DNA of 47,265 nt from contig JBBPZZ010000183.1 of the NCBI GenBank assembly GCA_038198445.1, forward strand, positions 1 to 47,265, in the 5' to 3' direction. The stretch is from JACDDK01 sp038198445 (lineage in GTDB: Bacteria > Actinomycetota > Rubrobacteria > Rubrobacterales > Rubrobacteraceae). The number at the start of each line of letters is the position of its first letter. The first letter of the stretch is position 1. Positions 31,428-39,315 of this stretch are shown here, piece by piece. A model generated the notes under the pieces. It was not told the DNA's origin, did no database searches, and saw only the letters and a program-made list of their open reading frames with translations. The position numbers and the translations under genes were made by a program.

Positions 31428-32166
31428 GGCGACGATCGAAGGCCGGGTCGCTGTAGTTACTGGAGCTTCTAGCGGCATCGGGGCGGCGGTGTCCCGCGCT
31501 CTGAACGCCGGGGGCGCCCGCGTCGCGCTCGCCGCCCGCCGCGAGAACGAGCTTTTGGAGGTGCGGGCGAAGCTAGATTCCGGCATCGAGAGCCTGGTGG
31601 TTCCGACCGACGTTACGGATCGGGGACAGGTCGCCTCGCTCGTGGAGCGCGCCGAATCGGCGTTGGGTCCGGTGGACATCCTCGTGAACTGCGCGGGGGT
31701 CATGTACTTCACGCTGATGAAGAACCTGCGCGAGGACGAGTGGGAACGGACGGTCGAGGTCAACTGCAAGGGCGCGATGAATTGCATCGGCGCGGTGCTG
31801 AACGGGATGCTGGACCGCGGTCGGGGACATATCGTGACGATCTCCTCGGACGCCGGAAGGACGGTCTACCCCGGTCTCGCGGTCTACTCGGCGAGCAAGT
31901 TCTTCGTGGAGGCGCTCTCGCAGGGCTTGCGTCAGGAGACCGCCGGAACGGGCTTGAAGGTTACGACGGTCCAGCCGGGAAACGTCGCGACGGACCTTCT
32001 CGGTCTGAGCGGCGACGAAGAGGCGCTGAAACTCTACGGGGAGCCGACGGGAGTCCGGGTCCTGGAACCGGAGGACGTGGCCGCATCGGTCATCCACGCG
32101 CTCGCGCAGCCGGACCATGCCTCGGTCAATGAGATCCGTATAGAACCCCGCGACGAGCCTTCGTGA
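31420..32166 (+). CDS. Short-chain dehydrogenase/reductase
   Basis: The 248-residue classical SDR has the cofactor motif VAVVTGASSGIGAAVSRALN, the conserved NCAGV segment (DILVNCAGVMYFTLMKNLRE), catalytic Ser (ISSDAG) and the YSASK Tyr-Lys pair (LAVYSASKFFVEALSQGLRQ). The loop VALAARRENE after strand 2 favours NADP(H). Its start overlaps the last eight bases of the ATR gene, so it is translationally coupled. Reduction of the ATR-released aldehyde is the simplest role; this is inference. Confidence 0.93.
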   Translation: MGEATIEGRVAVVTGASSGIGAAVSRALNAGGARVALAARRENELLEVRAKLDSGIESLVVPTDVTDRGQVASLVERAESALGPVDILVNCAGVMYFTLMKNLREDEWERTVEVNCKGAMNCIGAVLNGMLDRGRGHIVTISSDAGRTVYPGLAVYSASKFFVEALSQGLRQETAGTGLKVTTVQPGNVATDLLGLSGDEEALKLYGEPTGVRVLEPEDVAASVIHALAQPDHASVNEIRIEPRDEPS

Positions 32167-32233
32167 CGCCGGACCAACGCGCCGGCGCGTTAATATAGCA
32201 GCGTAGAGCTAATTTCATCGGATAGAGGAGACC

Positions 32234-32632
32234 ATGATGCAGCAAGACAACTGGGTTCTGGGGCGTGAGACGAGTGGACCTATCGGGGCGGAGGGGCTCG
32301 ACACGGTGCCGTGGAACCACGGCGAGACGGACACGGTCGTCGAGTTCACGACGAATGAGCTTACGGCGATGTGTCCCGTTACCGGGCAGCCGGACTTCTA
32401 CGAGTTGAAGTTGAGCTACCGTCCGAAAGAGAGGTTGCTCGAATCAAAGGCGATGAAGCTCTACCTTTGGGGATTCAGGGATCAGGGCGCGTTCGCCGAG
32501 GACATGGCGGCGACGCTCCTGAAAGACCTGGTGGCGGCCTGTGATCCCTCCGAGATGACCGTGGATCTTACCCAGCAGGTGCGCGGGGGACTCCAGATCC
32601 GTACCGTGGTGAAACACCCGAACGCCGGATAG
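32234..32632 (+). CDS. queF: PreQ1 synthase (NADPH-dependent 7-cyano-7-deazaguanine reductase)
   Basis: QueF reduces preQ0 to preQ1 in queuosine synthesis. The 132-residue protein is the short unimodular type. It has FTTNELTAMCPVTGQPDFYE with nucleophile Cys47 and Asp54, and ERLLESKAMKLYLWGFRDQG containing the QueF motif Glu70-Ser-Lys. Either of two adjacent ATGs (32234, 32237) may be used; GAGGAG suits the second slightly better. It lies 67 bases after the SDR. A queuosine link with the QueT-like gene 5 kb upstream is likely at pathway level. Confidence 0.95.
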   Translation: MMQQDNWVLGRETSGPIGAEGLDTVPWNHGETDTVVEFTTNELTAMCPVTGQPDFYELKLSYRPKERLLESKAMKLYLWGFRDQGAFAEDMAATLLKDLVAACDPSEMTVDLTQQVRGGLQIRTVVKHPNAG

Positions 32633-32642
32633 CCCGCCCGGA

Positions 32643-33305
32643 TCAGCCGACCTCCACGTCCGTGGTGTCGACCTCCAGGACGCCGTCGAGACCCATGAGT
32701 TCCTCTATAGTGGACTCCAGATCTTCTTGCGTGGACGCTGATCCCGTGAGCTCCACGACCCCCTCCTTCTCGGAGCGGACCTTGAGGTTCGTGCCGTCCA
32801 AGAGGTCCGCCACGTTGTCTTCGAGGCTCTCGTTGTCCGTCATCAAGGGATTGGCAGTCTCCTCGCCGGTATCCGGGTCGACGTAGACGTCGTTGCGCGG
32901 GTAGCCGGAGTCGGAGGTGTACGTTTCATCCTCCCAATCTTCGCGTACCAGATCCTCCGGCGCTTGCGCCTCTTCCAGGCTCTCGGGCTCGGTAACGAGC
33001 TGGCCTTCATGCCGGGTGTCTTCCTCATCAGGTTCCAGGGGCGCGTAGTCTTCCGGCTCCTCTTCGTCCCCGAGATGGTCTCCGGGTTCCTGGTCCGAAC
33101 GGTCGGCGTGGAAGGTGGCGAAGTCCGCGTCCGGGTCCAGCGAGAGGGCCGTGATAGGGACCTCTAACTGGTTACCTTCTTCGGTCTCTACAATAACGTG
33201 CGTGACCTCACCGTCTTGCTCGTTGGTAACGATCTCCTTTATGCGGCCAGCCTCCGTGCCATCCGCCGCCCGCGCTTCTAGTCCTACCAGTCCGCGTTCC
33301 TGCAA
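32643..33305 (-). CDS. PRC-barrel plus BON-domain protein
   Basis: A PRC barrel (QERGLVGLEARAADGTEAGR, IKEIVTNEQDGEVTHVIVET, NQLEVPITAL) begins the protein, followed by an acidic linker and a BON domain at the C-terminus (NVADLLDGTNLKVRSEKEGV, VELTGSASTQEDLESTIEEL, MGLDGVLEVD). BON domains bind lipid or membrane surfaces in other proteins; here there is no signal peptide. The TTG at 33305 is chosen because GAGGAG precedes it by six bases and the barrel begins just afterwards; a longer frame to 33419 has weaker support. A stress role is inferred. It is convergent with queF and divergent from the Clp ATPase gene. Confidence 0.85.
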   Translation of the reverse strand: MQERGLVGLEARAADGTEAGRIKEIVTNEQDGEVTHVIVETEEGNQLEVPITALSLDPDADFATFHADRSDQEPGDHLGDEEEPEDYAPLEPDEEDTRHEGQLVTEPESLEEAQAPEDLVREDWEDETYTSDSGYPRNDVYVDPDTGEETANPLMTDNESLEDNVADLLDGTNLKVRSEKEGVVELTGSASTQEDLESTIEELMGLDGVLEVDTTDVEVG

Positions 33306-33498
33306 GTTGATCTCCTCGGTCGCTTCAGATACACCAGCGGAATATACCCGATTTCTCCGAATCCCGACCACGATCCCGGACTCTCCGAACGTACCGGGAG
33401 GGGCGCAAACCCGCTCCATTTTCCTTGATCTACCGCGATTCGGTAATAAAATATGAGCGTGTCAGACTTAGATTTTCAAAGATAGGAGACGTGCAGGG

Positions 33499-36180
33499 AT
33501 GATATGTGAGAATTGCGGGGTACGTCCGGCGAGTGTCCAGGTGCATGGGCAGCAGGGTGGTCAGCGGGTAACCAGTTACTTATGCACGCAATGCGCGCGG
33601 CAGCTCGGCATGATCGGTGGTGGGGCGCAGGGTGAGATGAACCCGTTCGAGATGCTTCAGAACTTGATACAGCAACAGAACCAGGGACCGGGGAGCATGT
33701 TCGACATGCTTTCGGGCGAGGCGCAGGAGGCTGTCATGCGCGCCCGTGAGGCTTCCGCCGGGACGACCCCGACGGCGGCCATCGGCACGGACCACCTGCT
33801 TGCGGGCATCGTGCTCGGTGACAATGTGGCGACAGAGGCACTTGGCAAGGCTGGCGCGGACGTCGGCGGGATGCGGGCGCGTTTTAGTGAGTTCCGTGGG
33901 GACCCCGGCGAGGAGGTTTACACTTTCACGCCGAGCGCGAAGAGGGCGTTGCAGCTCTCCTTCGCCGCCGCCCGGCAGATGGGGGCTGGGCAGGTCGGGA
34001 GCGAGCACTTGCTGCTCGGGTTGCTCGGTGAGGGTGATGGGAACGCTTACCGGATATTGCAGCAGAACGGCGCGGGCGACGCGGAGGCTTTGAGGCGTGA
34101 GATCCTGCGCCTCATGCAGCAGCGGGGCGCGCAGATGAATCCGGGCGTAGGTATGCCCGGTGCCGCCGCCGGTGGTCCGGGGATGGGCGGTGGTCAGCAA
34201 GGTCCGCCGAGCGAGACGCCGGTCCTGGATCAGGTGAGTAGAGACCTCACGCAACTCGCCCGCGACGGCGAGCTAGACCCGGTGATCGGCCGCGCCGAGG
34301 AGATAGCGCGTGTTGTTCGTATCCTCTCCCGCCGCACCAAGAACAACCCGGTCCTGATCGGGGAGGCGGGCGTCGGCAAGACCGCCGTCGCCGAAGGGCT
34401 GGCGCAGCGTATCGTCTCCGATGACATCACGGAATCCCTGAAGGGCAAGCGCGTCCTGGCGCTGGATGTCGGCGGCCTCGTCGCCGGCACCCGTTTCCGC
34501 GGGGACTTCGAGGAGCGGATGCAGCAGATGCTCAAGGAGCTTCAGAACGAGGAGCAGAACATCGTCCTCTTTATAGACGAGTTGCATCAGCTCGTGGGCG
34601 CCGGTGGGGCGGAAGGCGCGGTCAACGCTTCGAACATGCTCAAGCCCGCGCTGGCGCGTGGCGAGCTTCAGGTCGTCGGCGCGACCACGCTGGACGAGTA
34701 CCGCAAGCACGTAGAGAAAGACCCTGCGCTGGAGCGGCGCTTCCAGCCCGTGCTCGTGGATGAGCCGACGGTTGATGAGACCGTCCAGATCCTCTTCGGT
34801 CTGCGCGACCGTTATGAGGCGCACCACCGCGTCCGCGTCTCGGATGAGGCGATAATCGCCAGCGCCCAGCTCGGCGACCGCTACATAACCGACCGCTTCC
34901 TGCCGGACAAGGCCATCGACCTTCTCGACGAGGCGGCGGCCGAAGTGCGGCTCCGCTCGACGGTGCCGCCGGTGGATGTCAGGCGCATCGAGGAAGAGAT
35001 AGCGGGCCTCGAACGCGGGAAGGACGACGCCGTGCGCGCCGAGGATTACGAGAAGGCAGCCGGATTCAAGCAGAAGATAGAGCAGCTAAACGCCGAGCTG
35101 CGCGAGCAGCAGGAGGGCTGGGCCGGGCGCCGCGAGACCGACGCGCCGGAGGTCTGCCGCGAGGACATCGCCCGCATCCTGGAGGAGTGGACCGGCGTCC
35201 CGGCGACCAACATTGTCCAGGAAGAGGCGGAACGTCTGTTGAACCTGGAGGCGGTGCTGCACGAGCGCGTCGTTGGGCAGGAGCCGGCGGTCAAGGCCGT
35301 CGCCGAGGCCATCCGGCGCGCCAGGGCGGGGATAAAGGACCCGAAGCGTCCCGTGGGGAGCTTTATCTTCCTCGGGCCTACGGGGGTCGGTAAGACGGAG
35401 CTTGCGCGGACGCTCGCGGCGTACCTCTTCGGCGAGGAGGACGCCATGATCCGGATAGACATGTCCGAGTATCAGGAGAAGCACACGGTCTCCCGGCTCG
35501 TCGGGGCGCCTCCGGGCTACGTCGGCTACGACGAGGCCGGACAGCTCACCGAGCAGGTTCGCCGCCGCCCGTACAGCGTGGTCTTGTTCGATGAGATCGA
35601 GAAGGCTCACCCGGACGTGTTCAACACGCTGCTGCAGGTGCTCGACGACGGACGCCTCACGGACGCGCAGGGCCGGACGGTCAACTTCGAGAACACGGTC
35701 GTCATAATGACCTCGAACGTCGGTAGTCAGCACCTCGTCTCCACGCGGCAGTTCGGCTTCACCTCGGGCGACGGCGTGGACTTCAAGGAGACCGAGCGGC
35801 GGGCTATAGATGCTCTGGAGAAGGCTTTCAGGCCGGAGTTCCTAAACCGGGTGGACGAGATCATCGTCTTCCAGCCACTCAGCAAGGAGGACGTGCTCAA
35901 GATCTTGGACATAATGCTCGGACGCCTGAACAAGCACCTCGAAAGCCAGCAGGTCTCCGTGGAGGTCACGCAGGCCGCGAAGGAGTTCCTGGCAGAGGAA
36001 GGTTACGATCCCAAGTTCGGCGGACGCCCGCTTGCCCGCGCCATCCGGCGCTACATCGAGAACCCGCTCTCCAGCCGCATCATCGGCGGCGAGTTCGATC
36101 CCGGCGAGACCGTCGTCGTGGACCGCTCCGACGATGGGCGCGACGAGCTTACCTTCAAGGCGAAGGCGCCCGCGGCTTAA
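33499..36180 (+). CDS. Clp ATPase with N-terminal zinc finger (ClpC/ClpE-like)
   Basis: An N-terminal zinc finger uses Cys3, Cys6, Cys29 and Cys32 (ENCGVRPASVQV, LCTQCARQ). Then come a Clp_N repeat domain (about 70-205), a Gly/Gln-rich linker, AAA-1 (LIGEAGVGKTAVAEGLAQRI), a UVR motif (RAEDYEKAAGFKQKIEQL), AAA-2 (FLGPTGVGKTELARTLAAYL) and a RQFGF segment where ClpP-binding Clp ATPases have xGF. Architecture is close to ClpE/ClpC with a McsA-like finger, so it likely unfolds substrates for ClpP. Length is 893 residues. GGAGACGTGCAGGG precedes the ATG. A strong intrinsic terminator and a transposon follow. Confidence 0.92.
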   Translation: MICENCGVRPASVQVHGQQGGQRVTSYLCTQCARQLGMIGGGAQGEMNPFEMLQNLIQQQNQGPGSMFDMLSGEAQEAVMRAREASAGTTPTAAIGTDHLLAGIVLGDNVATEALGKAGADVGGMRARFSEFRGDPGEEVYTFTPSAKRALQLSFAAARQMGAGQVGSEHLLLGLLGEGDGNAYRILQQNGAGDAEALRREILRLMQQRGAQMNPGVGMPGAAAGGPGMGGGQQGPPSETPVLDQVSRDLTQLARDGELDPVIGRAEEIARVVRILSRRTKNNPVLIGEAGVGKTAVAEGLAQRIVSDDITESLKGKRVLALDVGGLVAGTRFRGDFEERMQQMLKELQNEEQNIVLFIDELHQLVGAGGAEGAVNASNMLKPALARGELQVVGATTLDEYRKHVEKDPALERRFQPVLVDEPTVDETVQILFGLRDRYEAHHRVRVSDEAIIASAQLGDRYITDRFLPDKAIDLLDEAAAEVRLRSTVPPVDVRRIEEEIAGLERGKDDAVRAEDYEKAAGFKQKIEQLNAELREQQEGWAGRRETDAPEVCREDIARILEEWTGVPATNIVQEEAERLLNLEAVLHERVVGQEPAVKAVAEAIRRARAGIKDPKRPVGSFIFLGPTGVGKTELARTLAAYLFGEEDAMIRIDMSEYQEKHTVSRLVGAPPGYVGYDEAGQLTEQVRRRPYSVVLFDEIEKAHPDVFNTLLQVLDDGRLTDAQGRTVNFENTVVIMTSNVGSQHLVSTRQFGFTSGDGVDFKETERRAIDALEKAFRPEFLNRVDEIIVFQPLSKEDVLKILDIMLGRLNKHLESQQVSVEVTQAAKEFLAEEGYDPKFGGRPLARAIRRYIENPLSSRIIGGEFDPGETVVVDRSDDGRDELTFKAKAPAA

Positions 36181-36208
36181 AGAAAGCCGAAAGCGTGCAA
36201 CTCAGAGA

Positions 36209-36235
36209 GGCTCCCTGATCCGGGGAGCCTTTTTT
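36209..36235 (+). terminator. Intrinsic terminator of the Clp ATPase gene, interrupted by the transposon
   Basis: GGCTCCC (36209-36215), a loop and GGGAGCC (36223-36229) form a stem followed by six T. The transposon begins right after the T-tract, and C followed by Ts reappears beyond its far end. The terminator probably still works because the tract is kept. Confidence 0.9.
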
Positions 36236-36261
36236 GGCATTAACGTAGTTGACTCACCCAA
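36236..36261 (+). repeat. Left inverted repeat of the transposon
   Basis: Begins GGCATTAACGTAGTTGACTC and continues ACCCAA. It matches the reverse complement of 39316-39341 except at three positions. TTGACT inside it, with TATAAT at 36269-36274, could be a promoter, but the spacer is only 14 bases. Confidence 0.85.
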
Positions 36262-36280
36262 AATGTAGTATAATGGAGGT

Positions 36281-37225
36281 ATGGAAAGTCCTGCAAATCA
36301 GCCAAAAACGCTACTGGAAGCGATACGTTATTTCTCCGATTTAGACGTTGCTACAGAGTTCGTCGCCGCGCTCCGCTGGCCCGATGGTCCGGTCTGCCCA
36401 CGGTGTGGTGTCGTGGATCAAAAACATTACTACCTAAAGACCCGCCGCGTCTGGAAGTGCCGGGATTGCAAGAAACAGTTTTCGGTCAAGGTCGGGACGA
36501 TCTTCGAGGATAGCCCGTTAGGGTTAGACAAGTGGCTTCCCGCCGTGTGGATGGTTGGTAACTGCAAGAACGGCATAAGCTCCTATGAGCTGGCGCGGGA
36601 CTTGGGGGTACAACAGAAGTCGGCTTGGTTCATGCTCCATAGAATTAGGCTCGCCATGCAGCAAGGGTCCATAGAGAAGCTATCGGGACAGGTCGAAGTA
36701 GACGAAACCTACATCGGCGGCAAGGCTCGCAACATGCACAAGGATAAGCGGGCAGAGAAGATAATGGGTAGGGGTATGTCGGGCAAGGTTGCGGTCATGG
36801 GCCTACTTGAGAGACACGGCAAGGTCAAGACTCAAATAGTGCCGGATACGAGTAGCCGCACTTTGCAGGTTGAGGTTAAAGAGAACGTCGAGCCGGGGTC
36901 TGAGGTTCACACGGACGCGCTTCTCGCTTACCGTGGATTGGATGCTGAGTACGTCCACAACGTTGTGGATCATGCCGAGACATACGTTAGAGGGCATGTC
37001 CACACAAACGGTTTAGAGAACTTCTGGAGTCTCTTGAAGCGCGGGATTCACGGAACTTATGTCAGCGTCGAGCCTTACCATCTGTACCGCTACTTGGACG
37101 AGCAGGCTTTCAGGTTCAACGAGCGAGACGGTAAGGATGCTGACAGGTTCGCTAAGACGCTCGGATCGGTGGCGGGACGGCGGTTAACTTACGACGAACT
37201 TACAGGCAAGGCGGCAACCGAGTAA
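36281..37225 (+). CDS. IS1595-family transposase
   Basis: The 314-residue protein has an N-terminal zinc ribbon (CPRCG at 39-43, WKCRDCKKQF at 58-67). A helix-turn-helix region follows, then the IS1595 catalytic domain with Asp141 (VEVDETYIGGKAR), Asp212 (HTDALLAYRGL) and the Asn243/Glu246 region (HTNGLENFWSLLKRGIHGTY), typical of the DDN/DDE variant of ISXO2-like transposases. Length is normal and there is no frameshift. GGAGGT abuts the ATG with no spacing, and a -10-like TATAAT ends seven bases before it. Translation may therefore be leaderless or weak, which would limit transposition. Confidence 0.95.
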   Translation: MESPANQPKTLLEAIRYFSDLDVATEFVAALRWPDGPVCPRCGVVDQKHYYLKTRRVWKCRDCKKQFSVKVGTIFEDSPLGLDKWLPAVWMVGNCKNGISSYELARDLGVQQKSAWFMLHRIRLAMQQGSIEKLSGQVEVDETYIGGKARNMHKDKRAEKIMGRGMSGKVAVMGLLERHGKVKTQIVPDTSSRTLQVEVKENVEPGSEVHTDALLAYRGLDAEYVHNVVDHAETYVRGHVHTNGLENFWSLLKRGIHGTYVSVEPYHLYRYLDEQAFRFNERDGKDADRFAKTLGSVAGRRLTYDELTGKAATE

Positions 37226-37281
37226 TATGGTGCCATGTACGATAGTATTTAGGAGTTCATGATCCTAGCAGGATTAACTTG

Positions 37282-38052
37282 ATGGCAAAGCGTGCGCATT
37301 ACCGGAATGCGCCTATCACGGAAGCTCTCATTGATCTAAGGATTACGCACGCCCAAGATTTCTCTCTCAACGACCTTGAGAAGATGGGTGAAGCAATAGC
37401 CGACCGCTACCCTACCCAAGAACCCATGTACCTCCAATCTGGGCAGATAACCTTTCAGCAGCCCGGAGACCCTGCGCAAATTGAGGCCACACACCAACAT
37501 GGCGGCTTCAGATTTATTAGCCAGAATAAACAGCAGATCGTCCAAGTACAGATGGATGGATTCACGTTCAGCACTCTCGCTCCGTACGACCGTTGGGAGT
37601 CGTTTCGGGATGAGGCGCGTCGTTTGTGGGAGTTGTATCGCTCAGCTGCTAAGGTCGAGTACATTACACGAGCGGCAGTACGCTACATTAACCGGATTGA
37701 TATTCCTGGTGAGTCCACGCGGCTCGAAGACTACCTGAGGACATACCCTGAGGTTTCCAGCGACATGCCGAATGAAGGAATTATCGCAAACTTCTTTATG
37801 CAGTTGCAGCTGTGGCAAGACGATCTGGATTGCTTACTCATCGTGAATGAGACTGCTGTACCGCCTCCAGAGGATGTTGAAACTGCTACCTCAATTCAGC
37901 TCGACTTCGATCTCTTTCGGGAACCATTCGAAGAGCCGTGGCCTGCAGATAAAGACGCGGCAGTCTGGAGTTTTCTGGAACAACTCCACGACCGCAAGAA
38001 TGAAGTTTTTCAGGCAAGTATCACCGATGCAACGAGGAGGTTGATAAGTTGA
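37282..38052 (+). CDS. TIGR04255-family protein (transposon passenger gene 1)
   Basis: The N-terminus HYRNAPITEALIDLRITHAQ is the TIGR04255 signature (Y-x-NAPI-x-EAL-I-D-I/L-R). It is followed by QVQMDGFTFSTLAPYDRWES, the AAVRYINRIDIP strand and DLDCLLIVNETAVPPPEDVE, also typical. Family members are 250-residue proteins of unknown function that recur in mobile and defence-rich regions and are often paired with other small genes. ATG at 37282 is preferred over a TTG just upstream. The stop overlaps the TTG of the next gene (TTGA), so products 1 and 2 are co-translated. No membrane segment or signal peptide is present. Confidence 0.85.
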   Translation: MAKRAHYRNAPITEALIDLRITHAQDFSLNDLEKMGEAIADRYPTQEPMYLQSGQITFQQPGDPAQIEATHQHGGFRFISQNKQQIVQVQMDGFTFSTLAPYDRWESFRDEARRLWELYRSAAKVEYITRAAVRYINRIDIPGESTRLEDYLRTYPEVSSDMPNEGIIANFFMQLQLWQDDLDCLLIVNETAVPPPEDVETATSIQLDFDLFREPFEEPWPADKDAAVWSFLEQLHDRKNEVFQASITDATRRLIS

Positions 38053-38537
38053 GTACATTATCGGTATTCGCAGCGCCGCCCAGTCAGCAAGCATCAACGC
38101 CGACCACTATAATCGATTATGTTGCCCCTAAAGATCGTAGTGATGGCGAGCCGCAAACGTTAATCAAGAACTTTCCCAACCGATATCCGAAGCTCGAACG
38201 CAAGATCAACGATCTTATGACTTGGCGAGAAGGTTGGGATGGCTACGACGCCCCAAGGCCGAACCCGGCTTCCGTTAGACATGCCCGCTCGTGGGCCGAA
38301 GATTTGTACAGAGACCTTAGTGCTGGATTGTGGATCGAGCCTCATGTCAGCGCTGACGAAGATGGCGAAGTCTCTTTCGAGTGGTGGAAGGGACGAAAGA
38401 AGCTCACTGTTTATGTCACTCCAACAGCAGTCGAGTACATCAAGGTGGACAAGACAAACTCGTCCTTGGAGATGAAGGACGGGTCTATTGAGACGCCTAA
38501 AAATCGTCGTATTCTGTGGAACTGGCTCCTTAGCTAG
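38049..38537 (+). CDS. Unnamed passenger protein 2, WDGYDAP / EWW family
   Basis: This 162-residue protein has WREGWDGYDAPRPNPASVRH, a helix RSWAEDLYRDL and GEVSFEWWKGRKKLTVYVTP. The pattern WDGYxAPxPxPxxxxxA then a DGxxxxEWW strand is one I recall from many small bacterial proteins lacking a name. It has no enzyme motif. Overlap by four bases with the TIGR04255 gene implies a stoichiometric partner. It ends NRRILWNWLLS. Start is TTG, confirmed by the coupling. Function is unknown. Confidence 0.75.
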   Translation: MSTLSVFAAPPSQQASTPTTIIDYVAPKDRSDGEPQTLIKNFPNRYPKLERKINDLMTWREGWDGYDAPRPNPASVRHARSWAEDLYRDLSAGLWIEPHVSADEDGEVSFEWWKGRKKLTVYVTPTAVEYIKVDKTNSSLEMKDGSIETPKNRRILWNWLLS

Positions 38538-38572
38538 CCATCGATCCTCAAACCGAGGTCGCTAATACGGAG

Positions 38573-39004
38573 GTGTTGTACCGTCTCGTCAAGCGTGCTC
38601 ACAAAGAGCTAGAGGGCGGTGAATGGAAACCGAGTGTAGATGCCTTTCTAGGAGGTTCCGCGCACCGAATATCGGTGTATCGCGCTGCTCTGTGTGCCAA
38701 CAATCCGAGCAGCCTCCCCGCAAACGAACCGGGATACGTCTGCCGGTTAGTCGCGGGGCAAGTACGCGCCATTGATAGCATTAAACGGGACAACCCCGAA
38801 ACCGGAGCCACGGATGAATACGAGGTGTGCGTCAAAGCAACGCCAGAAGAGGGTAACCACACCGCGCACGCCGATATATACGTACATCGACCAGCACCTA
38901 ACCGAAGCGCCCAAAGGAAGGTTTTCGGACTACTGAAAGAGGCCTTGGCGGACCTCGCCAAATGGGAGCCGGGCTATAGCCCGACTGATATCGAAGGAGA
39001 ATGA
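38573..39004 (+). CDS. Unnamed passenger protein 3
   Basis: The 143-residue product begins LYRLVKRAHKELEGGEWKPS and contains VDAFLGGSAHRISVYRAALC, YVCRLVAGQVRAI and a C-terminal helix QRKVFGLLKEALADLAKWEP. The LYRLVKxAH-W-PS-F-SVYRA pattern is reminiscent of small unnamed proteins in other bacteria. The GTG at 38573 lies 36 bases after the previous stop; the frame is open back through NTEVLYRL without a clear ATG, so the exact start is uncertain. Order and spacing make it the third gene of the passenger operon. A helix-rich protein with no visible catalytic signature; function unknown. Confidence 0.7.
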   Translation: MLYRLVKRAHKELEGGEWKPSVDAFLGGSAHRISVYRAALCANNPSSLPANEPGYVCRLVAGQVRAIDSIKRDNPETGATDEYEVCVKATPEEGNHTAHADIYVHRPAPNRSAQRKVFGLLKEALADLAKWEPGYSPTDIEGE

Positions 39005-39028
39005 TCCAAAAGCGGGCCGTTTAGCTTG

Positions 39029-39193
39029 TCAGCCCGCCCGCTTTTCCTGTTCCCGCTTCCGCTCGTACTCGGCCCGTCTACGGTCCAGTTCCTCTTTAGG
39101 AACGGACAGGACTTGCTCTAGCATCCGCTGGAAGTTCTCAAATTCGGTAGTGTCTTCGTCTTTGTGCTTGTCTTTGGGCTTGTGCTCTGCCAC
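39029..39193 (-). CDS. Small charged protein on the opposite strand at the transposon right end (54 aa)
   Basis: From a GTG at 39193 the reverse strand encodes AEHKPKDKHKDEDTTEFENF, then QRMLEQVLSVPKEELDRRRA and a charged tail. The TEFENFQRMLEQVLSVPKEELDRR core is a recurrent small-protein pattern (FxxFxxLxxxLLxVPKxELDxx) often found beside mobile or toxin-antitoxin genes. AAGGCAGG precedes the start. It is convergent with the passenger operon (25 bases away) and within the inverted repeats, so it is part of the element. It may be an antitoxin-like or regulatory partner; this is inference. Confidence 0.6.
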   Translation of the reverse strand: MAEHKPKDKHKDEDTTEFENFQRMLEQVLSVPKEELDRRRAEYERKREQEKRAG

Positions 39194-39315
39194 GTCAGCC
39201 TGCCTTTCAAGATGAAAGCAGAGTTCATAAAGCGTCCACTATGAGTTCATTTTACTAGCAAACCTTGAACATATGTCGAATAAGTGCCAACCTAACGTCG
39301 AGTAAACGACAAGTC

